A stretch of 64,000 nt of DNA from positions 3,844,001 to 3,908,000 of the forward strand of contig NZ_CP189882.1 in NCBI RefSeq assembly GCF_052050035.1. The letters run 5' to 3'. Positions 54,021 to 63,020 of this stretch are shown piece after piece. The DNA is from Symbiopectobacterium purcellii_A (GTDB taxonomy: Bacteria; Pseudomonadota; Gammaproteobacteria; Enterobacterales; Enterobacteriaceae). The stretch's first letter is position 1, and every line of letters begins with the position of its first letter. A model generated the notes under the pieces. The model was not told the DNA's origin. It searched no databases and saw nothing but the letters and a program-made list of their open reading frames with translations. The position numbers and the translations under genes are program-made.

Positions 54021-54119
54021 GGGAGGTGTCATGTCCATTATGATCATCTATCCGCAGATTTTAGCCGATAAAATGAAGTGAATCCCGTTAGAGTTTTACC
54101 ATCATTTTACCATCGCCAA
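54021..54119. other. Right prophage end, no gene seen
   Basis: About 80 bp between the last prophage gene and attR. Holds nothing recognisable apart from a short TTTTACCATCATTTTACCATC direct repeat (tttaccatc twice, 54096-54114). Confidence 0.5.
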
Positions 54120-54217
54120 ATTCCAGGCATAAAAAAACCAACCGTAAAAGGTTGGTTCTCTTGGGATTATTTGGTCGGCACGAGAGGATTTGAACCTCCG
54201 ACCCCTGACACCCCATG
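54120..54217 (-). other. attR: phage-supplied 3' half of tRNA-Pro and terminator
   Basis: Matches attL 18743-18841. The prophage lies to the left and the bacterial 5' half of the tRNA to the right, so integration regenerated a complete tRNA-Pro. The shared block includes the hairpin aaccaaccgtaaaaggttgg. Confidence 0.92.
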
Positions 54218-54248
54218 ACAGTGCGCTACCAGGCTGCGCTACGTGCCG
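54172..54248 (-). tRNA. proL: tRNA-Pro (anticodon GGG)
   Basis: The minus strand begins CGGCACGTAGCGCAGCCTGG with anticodon loop ATGGGGT (anticodon GGG), T-loop GGTTCAAATCC and encoded CCA (54172-54174). It is almost identical to E. coli proL and, as there, lies just after yejM. The 3' half derives from the prophage att site. Confidence 0.95.
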
Positions 54249-54263
54249 ACGTTATGGGGCGCT

Positions 54264-54291
54264 ATATTACCGTCTCCTGAAGCGATTGCAA
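54264..54291 (-). promoter_or_regulatory. Promoter of tRNA-Pro
   Basis: On the minus strand TTGCAA (54286-54291) and TAATAT (54264-54269) are 16 bp apart, followed by a GC-rich discriminator (gcgcccc) typical of stringently controlled stable-RNA promoters. Confidence 0.75.
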
Positions 54292-54326
54292 TAGCCAGCT
54301 GGCGCGATCGCTTTAGATTTAGGCCG

Positions 54327-56030
54327 TTAGTTGGCAATAAATCGCCTTTCGCTGGTAAGTACCTGTAACAGCAGCGGTAAACTCGGTTTTTCATCACGCA
54401 ATTTTTCGCCGTCGCTGTTGTAGGCATCGTAGCTGCCATTGGCTTCCAATTGGATGATCTGCTGCGGCGTGGTGATCATCAATGCCCCGCGGTTGCCGTT
54501 CACCAGCCAGTTATTACGTCGCTGGGCTGAAAACAGGTCTTCGCCTTGCGCATAGTCTGTGGCGGACGTTTTGACATGCAGTAAACGCTGCATAAGCGTG
54601 ACCATAACGTCTTTTTGATCCGTCATTTTACTGATGGTTTGCGCCGGTGTTCCTGGCCAATGCACCACCAACGGGATCTGCCACTGTGAGCGACGGTAGC
54701 GACTGCCTTTCTCCTGTTCGCTGGATTTTGCCGTAATAACCACGACGGTATTATCCAGTTTGCCTTGGCTTTGCAACGTATTAAGTATTGCACTGATGCT
54801 TTGATCGGTAGCCTTAGCATCCGTCAGTGCACGAGGACCAGTGGTGCCCAGCTCAATATAAGAGAACCATGGCGATGTGGGTTGCGTAGCGGTTTTCAGC
54901 CACGTCTGCCACTGTTGCACGGTATCAACATCAGGTTGAATTACCGGTACTGACAGCGAAAAATCTGACAGCAGTGCCTGACTATAAAGCGGGTTATCGA
55001 AGCCATTGCTTGAGAACAGGCCAAATTGATAGCCCTGTTGGTTCAGGGAACTCACCAATGCTGATGGCGTGCGTGCACTCAATACACCATCCATATAGGT
55101 AGTCGAGATACCGTAAAACAGGTTAAACAGACTGCTTTGGGCATTCTGGCTCACATTGAAATGGTTGCTGAAGTGCACGTTCTCTTCAGCAAAACGCATC
55201 AACTGGGGCATTCGGGTGAGCGGCAGTTGGTCTGCCACCACAATCAACAGATTGTAGCCGCTGCCAGCATCGCGGAACTGAATAGTGTTCAGCGGATACT
55301 CTAGCGTAATCGCCTCAGGATTGCCCTGTAGCGCAATGCGGCTCTCATACGCTTGTGCATCCAGCAGGCCGTGTTTTTCCAGAAATCGTCGTGCTGTCAT
55401 CGGATAGGATAACGGCAATGTCGCGCGCTGCATGGTGATAGGGCGATAGAAGTTGGCATCGGCCCAGATATACATCATATGCGAGGCGAAAAACGCACTG
55501 ATAAACACCGCGGCGACCGGCATGCCAATACGGTGACGGTTCAGGCTACGCAGTTTTTGCCAGCACCAGGTGCCAAACAGCATCTCAACCATGAAAATCA
55601 CGGGGATGCCGATAAACATCAGTTGCCAGTCACGGGCCAGGTCACTTTGCTCTGGATTGATCACCAGTTCCCAGACAGTGAGATTCAAGTGCAGGTGGAA
55701 ACGGCTAAACACCTCCATATCCAGCAACAGCAGCGTCAGCCCTGCGGTCGCCAACGCCACAGAAAGAAAACGTAGCAAACGCTGCGACATCACCACGAAC
55801 GTCAACGGAAAGACAATCAGCAGGTAGACGGCAAAAACGATAAAACTAAAATGCCCCAGCCAACTGACAAGGGCATAGTTACGGCCAAGTAACGACGAGG
55901 GCCAATCCGCCACGAACAGATAGCGGCTTCCCACCCCCAGACTCAACAGGATATTAAATAGCGCGAACCAATGCCCCCAACTGATCATCTGGGAAACTTT
56001 TTCGCGATAGTTGCGACGGTTGCTTACCAT
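54327..56030 (-). CDS. yejM: YejM/PbgA (LapC), inner-membrane regulator of LpxC stability (567 aa)
   Basis: Five N-terminal membrane segments (first about residues 17-38, HWFALFNILLSLGVGSRYLF) are followed by a periplasmic sulfatase-like domain (NLLIVVADQLPLTRMPQLMR, GLFSSNGFDNPLYSQALLSD, VVITAKSSEQEKGSRYRRSQ). The E. coli protein senses lipopolysaccharide and controls LapB/FtsH turnover of LpxC. Essential in E. coli. Intact, full length, and coupled to yejL 15 bp upstream. Confidence 0.95.
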   Translation of the reverse strand: MVSNRRNYREKVSQMISWGHWFALFNILLSLGVGSRYLFVADWPSSLLGRNYALVSWLGHFSFIVFAVYLLIVFPLTFVVMSQRLLRFLSVALATAGLTLLLLDMEVFSRFHLHLNLTVWELVINPEQSDLARDWQLMFIGIPVIFMVEMLFGTWCWQKLRSLNRHRIGMPVAAVFISAFFASHMMYIWADANFYRPITMQRATLPLSYPMTARRFLEKHGLLDAQAYESRIALQGNPEAITLEYPLNTIQFRDAGSGYNLLIVVADQLPLTRMPQLMRFAEENVHFSNHFNVSQNAQSSLFNLFYGISTTYMDGVLSARTPSALVSSLNQQGYQFGLFSSNGFDNPLYSQALLSDFSLSVPVIQPDVDTVQQWQTWLKTATQPTSPWFSYIELGTTGPRALTDAKATDQSISAILNTLQSQGKLDNTVVVITAKSSEQEKGSRYRRSQWQIPLVVHWPGTPAQTISKMTDQKDVMVTLMQRLLHVKTSATDYAQGEDLFSAQRRNNWLVNGNRGALMITTPQQIIQLEANGSYDAYNSDGEKLRDEKPSLPLLLQVLTSERRFIAN

Positions 56031-56045
56031 AGCCTCTGGTCGGTG

Positions 56046-56273
56046 TTATTGCGCGTTATGGGTGGTGATAGATGCCTGCAACGCATCAGCAAAAGAACGA
56101 GCCAATACCTGACGCTGCCCCGGTGCTACGCTGGTGTTGATAAGGTTGGTAACCATGTTGCCCAAAACCATCAAGGAGAGGTCAGTGGGGGCATGGTGTT
56201 TTTCCAATAAGCTTACCAATTCGGAAAGCACTTGTTCGACGAGTTCGTCTCTGTAACGGGATAATTGTGCCAT
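56046..56273 (-). CDS. yejL: YejL, UPF0352 family (75 aa)
   Basis: MAQLSRYRDELVEQVLSELV and LVSLLEKHHAPTDLSLMVLG match the small helical YejL family. Function unknown. First gene of the yejL-yejM operon, divergent from yejK with about 165 bp between. Confidence 0.93.
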   Translation of the reverse strand: MAQLSRYRDELVEQVLSELVSLLEKHHAPTDLSLMVLGNMVTNLINTSVAPGQRQVLARSFADALQASITTHNAQ

Positions 56274-56439
56274 AAAAGGGCGATTCTCAAGCTGATAAAG
56301 GGGAATATCTTAACGTAACGACCTGACGTTTTCCGCAATTTTATCATTTTAGCGTCAACCGTTGGTGGGTGCAGGCTTTTTCTTGTAGGGGACCTGCGTT
56401 GGTGTTTGAATACGCTCCTTGCCAAAAGGAGAGTTTATC

Positions 56440-57450
56440 ATGAGTCTGGATATCGACCAGATTGCCTTGCATCAGCTTGTCAAACGCGATGAGCAAATGT
56501 TGGAGTTGGTGTTACGGGATTCGTTATTAGATGCCACCCCCGCCGTTGACGAGATGATGGCTGAGCTGCACCGCGTCTACAGTGCGAAAAACAAGGCCTA
56601 CGGCGTGTTCGAGGAACAGAGCGAACTGGCCCAGGCACTGCGTGGCTGCCGTAAAGGGGAGGAGGATTTCCTCGGGTTTAGTCGCGCGGCCACCGCTCGG
56701 TTGCGTGATGAACTGGCGAAGTATCCCTTTGCGGAGGGCGGCATCGTGCTGTTTTGCCAATACCGCTATCTGGCGGTTGAGTATCTGCTGGTGGCGGTGC
56801 TGAACAGTTGCAGCAGCATGCGCGTCAATGAACAGCTGGATATCAGCAGCACGCACTATCTGGATATCCCCCATGCGGATATCGTGGCGCGTATCGATCT
56901 CACGGAGTGGGAGACCAATCCGGAATCTCAACGCTATCTGACCTTCCTGAAAGGGCGGGTAGGGCGCAAGGTCGCGGATTTCTTTATGGATTTCCTCGGC
57001 GCCAGCGCAGGGCTTGATACCAAGGCGCAGAATCGCGGCCTGTTGCAAGCGGTGGACGATTATTGTGCTGAGGCGCAGTTTGATAAAAACGAGCGTCAGC
57101 AATACCGTCAGCAGGTGTACAGCTATTGCAATGAGCAGTTGCAGGCTGGGGAAGAGATAGAGGTTGCGGCGTTGTCGCAGGAACTGCCGGCGCTGGGAGA
57201 GAAAACCTTCCATGCTTTTTCGCAAGAGCAGGACTATGAATTGGAAGAGAGCTTCCCTGCGGATCGTAGCACACTGCGCCAACTCACCAAGTTTGCTGGC
57301 AGTGGCGGTGGTTTAACGATCAATTTTGATGCCTTGCTGCTGGGCGAGCGTATCTTCTGGGATCCGACGACTGACACACTTATCATCAAAGGGACGCCGC
57401 CGAATTTGCGCGATCAGCTACAGCGCCGTTTGAGCAGCGGTGATAAATAA
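56440..57450 (+). CDS. yejK: Nucleoid-associated protein YejK/NdpA (336 aa)
   Basis: MSLDIDQIALHQLVKRDEQM, TARLRDELAKYPFAEGGIVL, VARIDLTEWETNPESQRYLT and FLKGRVGRKVADFFMDFLGA are near-identical to E. coli YejK, a nucleoid-associated protein. Start ATG 56440 with aaaaggag upstream. Intact. An IS256 element lies 23 bp after its stop, within the terminator. Confidence 0.95.
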   Translation: MSLDIDQIALHQLVKRDEQMLELVLRDSLLDATPAVDEMMAELHRVYSAKNKAYGVFEEQSELAQALRGCRKGEEDFLGFSRAATARLRDELAKYPFAEGGIVLFCQYRYLAVEYLLVAVLNSCSSMRVNEQLDISSTHYLDIPHADIVARIDLTEWETNPESQRYLTFLKGRVGRKVADFFMDFLGASAGLDTKAQNRGLLQAVDDYCAEAQFDKNERQQYRQQVYSYCNEQLQAGEEIEVAALSQELPALGEKTFHAFSQEQDYELEESFPADRSTLRQLTKFAGSGGGLTINFDALLLGERIFWDPTTDTLIIKGTPPNLRDQLQRRLSSGDK

Positions 57451-57473
57451 GCGACCAGAAAACGAAAAACGCC

Positions 57474-58782
57474 GAGACTGTAAAATAATCTGTGTAAATG
57501 GCATTTTGAGGAAAACCTTTAAAGGATAACAAAATGCCTATCAGCAACGAACTTATTGACCAACTGCTTCAAGATTGTCACTCCCCTCAGGATCTGCTGG
57601 GTGAATCAGGCCTACTCAAGGTGCTGACTAAAAGACTGGCGGAACGGGTTCTTGAAGCTGAGATGGAGATGCACCTTGGGTATGCTAAGCATGACCCGGC
57701 AGGTAATCATTCAGGCAACTCCCGCAATGGCAAGACATCCAAGAGCGTACGTAGCCAAAATGGGGAGATCGAGCTCGATATTCCGCGCGACCGCAACAGT
57801 ACCTTCGAGCCGACACTGATCGGTAAGAACGAAAAACAGCTTAACGGCTTCGATGACCGCATTATTTCTCTCTATTCCAGAGGGTTATCAACCCGTGATA
57901 TTCAGGCACACTTTAAAGAAGTCTACGGGGTCGATGTTTCCGCTGGCTTCATTTCTCAAGTGACCAATGCTGTGATGGATGAAGTTAAGCGCTGGCAGCA
58001 ACGGCCGCTGGATGCGCTTTATCCCATTGTTTACCTTGACTGTATTGTTGTCAAAAGCCAGGACGGCGGAGCCGTGGCCAACAAGTCTGTTTATCTGGCC
58101 CTCGGCGTCAACGGCCAGGGCGAAAAAGAGCTGCTGGGGCTATGGATAGCCAAAACTGAGGGGGCCAAGTTCTGGTTATCTGTGATGACAGAACTGAAAA
58201 ATCGTGGGCTAAAGGACATCTTCGTCGCCTGCTGCGATGGCCTGAAAGGCTTTCCTGATGCCATTGAAGCTGTTTACCCGCATACGCGGGTACAGCTCTG
58301 CATTGTGCATCAGGTGCGGAACTCGCTGCGCTACGTCGGCTGAAAAGAGCGTAAGGCCGTTGCTGCTGACCTGCGCACCATCTATAGTTCCGCAACGCTA
58401 GAGGGCGCTGAAGAGGCCCTGGATGCCTTCGCGGCCAAATGAGATGAGCAGTTCCCGACGATCAGCCCGTCGTGGAGAAATAATTGGGAACGTCTCATCG
58501 TCATTTTTGACTTTCCGCCGGAGATCCGCAAGGTTATCTACACCACCAACGCGATAGAGTCGTTAAATGCTTCATTGCGCAAGATAACGAAAACGCGACG
58601 AATATTTCCAACGGATGACTCGGTGATAAAATTACTCTATCTAGCCTTGCATAATATCTCTGCTAAATGGACCTTGCCAATCAGAGACTGGAAACCTGCT
58701 ATGAGCCAATTCATGTTGATGTATGGAGAACGAATCTCCGGTTAAGCAATGGAGCCATTTACACAAAATTCTTTACAGACTC
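57474..58782 (+). mobile_element. IS256-family element copy C (1,309 bp) in the yejK-rplY terminator
   Basis: Same length as copy A and flanked by a perfect 8-bp duplication aaaacgcc (57466-57473, 58783-58790). The duplication is one arm of the hairpin aacgccgcataagcggcgtt, so the insertion hit the terminator shared by the convergent genes. Confidence 0.93.
57534..58745 (+). pseudogene. IS256 transposase of copy C with two TGA codons
   Basis: Identical in most places to the 403-aa transposase of copy A, but TGG (Trp) is TGA at 58341-58343 (RYVG, stop, KERK) and at 58440-58442 (FAAK, stop, DEQF). H for N also changes IGKNEKQ. Dead unless suppressed; can still move in trans. Confidence 0.9.
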
Positions 58783-58809
58783 AAAACGCCGCATAAGCGG
58801 CGTTTTTCT
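58783..58809. terminator. Terminator between yejK and rplY (right copy)
   Basis: aaaacgccgcataagcggcgttttt keeps a complete hairpin on the rplY side because the duplicated target supplied the left arm. Confidence 0.85.
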
Positions 58810-58867
58810 TATCGACATTCTTGATTCCTAGGAAAACACGCGGCGTCCCACAGGGTTCCCCAAACGA

Positions 58868-59152
58868 TTAAGCGCGAACGAAGTCGATGTGAGTCAGTTT
58901 CGGCTTGTAAGCGTGACGCTGAACAGCCTGAACTTTCACTTTTTCTTCTTTACCATCAACAACCAGGGTCAGAACTTCACCGTAAAAACCTTCTTTAGCT
59001 TCCAGGTTTTTAACGCTGTCGTGATCCAGGGCGATAGATACCGGCGCTTCCGCACCACCGTAGATGATGGCTGGGAATTTGCTGGCTGCGCGCAGGCGGC
59101 GGCTCGCACCCTTACCCTGCTCTTTACGTACTTCAACATTAATCGTGATCAT
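58868..59152 (-). CDS. rplY: 50S ribosomal protein L25 (94 aa)
   Basis: MITINVEVRKEQGKGASRRL, FPAIIYGGAEAPVSIALDHD, GKEEKVKVQAVQRHAYKPKL, HIDFVRA. Matches E. coli L25 over its full 94 residues; binds 5S rRNA. Convergent with yejK. Intact. Confidence 0.96.
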   Translation of the reverse strand: MITINVEVRKEQGKGASRRLRAASKFPAIIYGGAEAPVSIALDHDSVKNLEAKEGFYGEVLTLVVDGKEEKVKVQAVQRHAYKPKLTHIDFVRA

Positions 59153-59324
59153 GATTTTCTCTACTTTAGAAAATACACCTGCTACAGGCGACCCAGCAAC
59201 AGGTTAGGTTATTCGCAATGGAATGTGTTATTCACAATGGAACAGAGTGGCTTTTGCATGACAAAAGCGGGCTGCATTCTAACGTAATATCCGCGTGGCG
59301 GCAAATGAAACTGTGTTGGGACCG

Positions 59325-61185
59325 CTAGCGCAATTCATTGGCCCGGCGAAAACGGCCTTCATAATCAAACAGTTTTTCCCTCACTTGCCAAAAGCCCTGC
59401 CGCTGTTTGCCTTGGCGTCGCGCTACGACAAAGTCTGGCGCACGCAGGGCGGTTTGTTGGCGCAAGATATCCTGTGCGGATTGCCATGTCAGCGTCAGTC
59501 CTGGCGCACGCTGGTGTACCCGTAAAAACTGTTGAGTAAATATAGCCAAGCGACATTATTTTGATAACAGCCAGCTATGCTTCTTTGCCGCATATCAGGG
59601 CATAGGATGTAATCATTTTTAAGTCGGTTGGCTATACGTGGCGCTGGGCAGGCGTATGCAGGCGAAAACGTTCGCTGACGTCCGCTCCTTCTTCATCAAC
59701 ATAAGTGATCTTTAGCCACTCGCCTTTCTCATCCTGTCCGGTCGTCATCTGCATGCCACTACAGCGTAACACCAGGGCATATTTCAACTTGAGTGCGGCT
59801 TTGAGCATGTCGTCAGGATCGACCATAATGTGATCGCATTGGTGGCAACGACGCGCGGCAATGTCGTTTTCGGCGCCACATTCGGGGCATACTTTAAAGC
59901 GAAACCGGTAGTCACACTGTACACGTACACCGCTTTCGTCTTCTTCATAGCCTTGGCAGCGGCGGCCATAGTGTTCGAGGATATCACCCTCCGCCGTGGT
60001 TTTTCCCCAAAACAGGTTGGCGAAACCGCACTGTGGGCAAAGCACCTGTACCGGCTGGCTACCGCTGTGTGGTTTATGGCTGCCGACTTCCGGCATATAC
60101 AAATCGTGGGGATTCCCGGCATAATCCAAAATCAGGCAATCCGTTTTTCCCGGTGACAGGCGCAGGCCGCGTCCGACGATCTGCTGATACAGGCTGACGG
60201 ATTCCGTTGGGCGCAGGATAGCAATGACGTCGACGTGCGGCGCATCAAAGCCCGTCGTCAACACCGCCACATTAACCAGATAGTGCAACTGTTGCTGCTT
60301 AAAGGCTGCTATCAACGCATCACGCTCTGCGGCAGGGGTTTCTCCGCTGACAAAAGCGGCTTTTCCCTGAGGTAACAGATCGTGAATTTCTCGGGCATGC
60401 TCCACGGTTGCCGCAAAGATCATCACACCTTTACGTTCGGTGCCGTTGCTGACTATCTGATTAACAATCTGGGGCGTGACGCGCTGCTGTCGTCGTAATT
60501 CGCGGTTGAGATCCGCTTCGCTGAATAGGCCGTGAGGGTGTATGTTCAGACGGCTGAAATCATACTGCACCACCGGCATATCCAGGCGCTGCGGCGGTAC
60601 CAGAAAGCCGTGTTTGATCATGTAACGCAGCGGTAGTTCATAGATACAGTCATGAAACAGGCATTGATCATCACCGCGTATCATGCCGTGATAGTGATAC
60701 TGATAAATCCAGCCTTTGCCCAGGCGATAGGGGGTTGCGGTAAGGCCGAGCAGGCGCAACGCAGGATTTTGCGCGCGCAGGTGCGTAATGATTTGCTGAT
60801 ATTGGCTGTCGTCGTCATCGCTGATGCGATGGCATTCATCGATAATCAGTAGCGAGAACTGGGTAAAGGCGGGCAGATTACGCGCCACGGATTGCACGCT
60901 GCCAAACACCACTTTGCTTTCGCTGCGGCGCTGGTTAAGCCCGGCAGCAAAAATGTCGGCATTCAATCCCCAGGCGCAATATTTGGCGTGATTCTGTTCA
61001 ACCAACTCTTTGACATGCGCCAGCACCAACACTCGCCCTCGCGCTAACCGCGCCAGTTCGGCAATCACCAGACTTTTTCCTGCGCCAGTGGGCAGTACGA
61101 TCAGCGCAGGGTGTTGATGTTGCCGAAAATAGGCCAGCGTGGCGGAAACGGCCTCCTGTTGATAGGGGCGTAGGGTGAACGCCAT
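59325..61185 (-). pseudogene. radD: radD (yejH) helicase-like repair protein, C-terminus cut by MITE2
   Basis: Superfamily 2 helicase: LIVLPTGAGKSLVIAE (Walker A), LIIDECHRI (DEAH/Walker B-like), LRLLGLTATPYRLGKGW, LVNVAVLTTGFDAPHVDVIA and QIVGRGLRLSPGK (motif VI). Zinc-binding cysteines follow (VLCPQCGFANLF, FKVCPECGAEND, RRCHQCDHIM). RadD acts in double-strand break repair with RecA. MITE2 after codon 515 brings an immediate stop (RHV). The last 70 or so residues (FTQQFLRVHQRAPGLTLTWQ to FDYEGRFRRANELR, ending at 59325) are separated. The truncated protein keeps all helicase motifs and might retain some activity. Confidence 0.92.
59543..59634 (-). repeat. MITE2 copy h (92 bp)
   Basis: Complement orientation, subtype A, TA at 59541-59542 and 59635-59636, in radD. 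Confidence 0.93.
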
Positions 61186-61188
61186 GGC

Positions 61189-61428
61189 TTAGTGTTGGCA
61201 GATCTTGCTGGCTGCTGTGTTAAACCCGGCATCCTGCGGGATAAACTTGCCTTTGTTTGCCAGAAAATCCACCAACATGGCCGCGCTCATGTCGGCAGCG
61301 GAGCAGGTGTGAAAGCGAGCATCGGTACCGAAACGCGCCTCAATGGCGGCAATCAGCCCTTCCGTGGTGTAGGATTCAGCAGAATCCAACATCATATGCA
61401 GTACTTCATAGCCGTGAATAGATGACAT
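61189..61428 (-). CDS. yecH: YecH-family putative metal-binding protein (79 aa)
   Basis: MSSIHGYEVLHMMLDSAESY, FGTDARFHTCSAADMSAAML, VDFLANKGKFIPQDAGFNT match the YecH/DUF2492 family, with His and Cys residues suggesting metal binding. Function unknown. Start MSSIHG (61428) has aggagcac upstream; 3 bp from radD, so probably cotranscribed with it. Confidence 0.88.
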   Translation of the reverse strand: MSSIHGYEVLHMMLDSAESYTTEGLIAAIEARFGTDARFHTCSAADMSAAMLVDFLANKGKFIPQDAGFNTAASKICQH

Positions 61429-61581
61429 CGTGTGCTCCTGTAATAACCCTGAAAATAAAAGATGCATTTATTCTATATTTTTATGCGCCGAAGGCGAACC
61501 CTCGTCTATGGTTAATGAAACGCAATCGCACATTTTGTGCGTATCCATTACCGCCTCGGGGGGAAAACGTCGGACATTCTA

Positions 61582-61598
61582 GGCTGTGTCCCTTAATT
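61582..61598 (+). repeat. Isolated IS427-type terminal repeat
   Basis: ggctgtgtcccttaatt, the complement of the sequence at 3735-3751. No IS427 coding sequence follows. The next 75 bp to the IS630 element are unrecognised, so this is a scar. Confidence 0.5.
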
Positions 61599-61673
61599 AC
61601 GTAACCGGGCGTAAAACAAGCGGATGCAGCCCAGTTTCACCATTGCTAGATAGTTTCTTGCCGTTTTTTCATA

Positions 61674-62553
61674 TAGCCAAGCGACTTAATTTTGATTACA
61701 CCATATGGACTGAGAACAAACTCTCTGTATCGCAACCCATCTCTCTTTTTTTGCTTTTTGCTTGTGCCCATTTATGCTCAATTGGGTTAAGATCTGGCGA
61801 ATATGTAGGCAAATACTCCACCATATACCCTGCATCGATGATGACTTGTTGAATATTATGTTTTTTGTGAAAAGTGGCATTGTCCATCATGATTACACTG
61901 TTTTTAGGGAGTACTGGGATAAGGACTTGTGTGACCCAGGCATAGAAAACATCGCTGTTAATATTGATATCAAATAATCCGATAGCAAACAGCGTTGTGC
62001 CTAATAAAGCGCCGATAACATTTGTTCTTCCCCTAGCTCCCCAGTTCTTCAGGCCAAAACACCGTTGACCTTTTGGGGAATAGCCGTGAGTCCGTGGGGC
62101 ATCGTGTGAAAAACCACTTTCATCAATAAAAACAATAGGTTTACCTTCTTTTTCATACTGTTGTTTTTTTTGTTGAAATCCCTGCCGGGCGTTTTCGTCG
62201 GCTTTCGGATGACGTAGAGTTTTTTTTATAGGTCAATCCCAGCTTTTTAAGCGCTTGCCAAATGGCCTTCTGACAAACGCCAAAACGCTCTGCACGTTCT
62301 TTTTGGTAAGCATCTGGATATTGTTCAACATCTTTTATCAACTCGGATTTATCGATCTTTCGCTGACGCGTGGTCGATGCTTTTGACTCTATTTGATTAA
62401 TCCAACGCGATACAGAGGCAGGGCCAATCCGAAATTGCTTCGCTGTTTCTCGGATACTCAACCCTTCGTTTTTCCGTGTAGATATCACTTTACGTCTAAA
62501 ATCAATTGAATAGCTCATTTAAATAATGTAATCAAAATTAAGTCGTTTAGCTA
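61674..62553 (-). mobile_element. IS630-family element copy 3 (880 bp) at a rearrangement junction
   Basis: TA at 61672-61673 and 62554-62555. The right flank is an internal piece of MITE1 starting at gttagcacaataaaaagc. The left flank is not the other part of MITE1, so the two sides were joined by recombination or deletion. Confidence 0.92.
61696..62518 (-). CDS. IS630-family transposase (two frames, A8 junction)
   Basis: Same layout as copies 1 and 2: HTH frame 62518-62153, DDE frame ending at 61696, joined at a run of eight A. The protein sequence matches copy 1 over the parts compared (VEYLPTYSPDLNPIE). Confidence 0.82.
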
Positions 62554-62555
62554 TA

Positions 62556-62650
62556 GTTAGCACAATAAAAAGCATTCCGAGAGGAAAAATTAGTCGTTGA
62601 AATTTTATAATGCTTATATAAATCAGTATCTTAAATTATTCAACAAAGCC
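62556..62650. repeat. MITE1 copy 7, partial (95 bp)
   Basis: The right half only, from gttagcacaataaaaagcat to the tip aaattattcaacaaagcc. The missing half is not found on the other side of the IS630 element. Confidence 0.9.
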
Positions 62651-63020
62651 GAAAGTACGTAAAGCCTACCAACAAGCTGAACAACAACTGAATATGCTGT
62701 TAAACTATCAGGAAGATTATCGCGGAAGGTTACAAGTGACGATGTCTGAGGGCATGGCCAACACCAGTTGGCAGAATTTCCAGCAGTTTATTCAAACGCT
62801 GGACGTTGCTATTGATCAGCATCAGAAACAACTGCAACACTGGAATTCGCGCCTGGGTCTGGCGATGAAAGCCTGGCAGGAAAAGCAGAAGCGCCTCAAT
62901 GCGTTTGAGACGCTACAAGAAAGAGAAGATATCAGGCAGCTCGCGCACGAGAACCGCCTCGATCAAAAACGGATGGATGAATTTGCCCAACGGGCCTCTC
63001 TTAGGAAAACAGATTTATGA
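62651..63020 (+). pseudogene. fliJ: fliJ, flagellar export chaperone, 5' end missing
   Basis: Open frame from the MITE1 edge: KVRKAYQQAEQQLNMLLNYQ, SEGMANTSWQNFQQFIQTLD, LQEREDIRQLAHENRLDQKR, MDEFAQRASLRKTDL. This matches E. coli FliJ from about residue 29 to the end. The first 30 or so codons and the upstream flagellar gene are replaced by MITE1/IS630. FliJ is a coiled-coil protein of the export ATPase complex. A downstream ATG (62694) could give a short product, but normal function is unlikely. Confidence 0.9.

Larger units (their letters stand above)
52735..54038 (-). pseudogene. Small phage-end protein split by an IS5 copy
   Basis: Removing the IS5 element and one duplication joins an open minus-strand frame. 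It runs from ATG 54038 (MDMTPP) or 54020 (MKITEFNGTRICVLADNDK) through TQCPECSYAVIEDSGFYVSL and AWTIHHNLLPTLEDALDLIA to TAG 52735, 73-79 residues. A CPEC motif may bind metal. Family not recognised. Convergent with the tail fibre, overlapping its stop. Confidence 0.68.
18842..54217 (+). mobile_element. Defective lambdoid HK97-like prophage integrated in tRNA-Pro(GGG)
   Basis: About 35.4 kb between attL (18743-18841) and attR (54120-54217). The order is int, xis, leftward early genes, repressor, rightward regulators, replication, Q, higBA, lysis, bacteriocin, terminase, HK97-type head, tail remnants, fibre. Damage: the HNH gene at 33898, Rz and J are split by MITEs; rusA is frameshifted; most of the tail module (major tail protein, chaperones, tape measure, M, L) is missing at the MITE2 at 45420. 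It can therefore hardly make an infectious siphovirion. Confidence 0.95.

Noticed and set aside
18842..54217. Diversity-generating retroelement or retron linked to the tail fibre or J
   Set aside because: No reverse transcriptase gene and no template/variable repeat pair were seen.
56527..57282. A 251-residue frame antisense to yejK
   Set aside because: It mirrors a well-conserved gene, has repetitive Leu/Arg-rich composition typical of antisense shadow frames, and no ribosome site.
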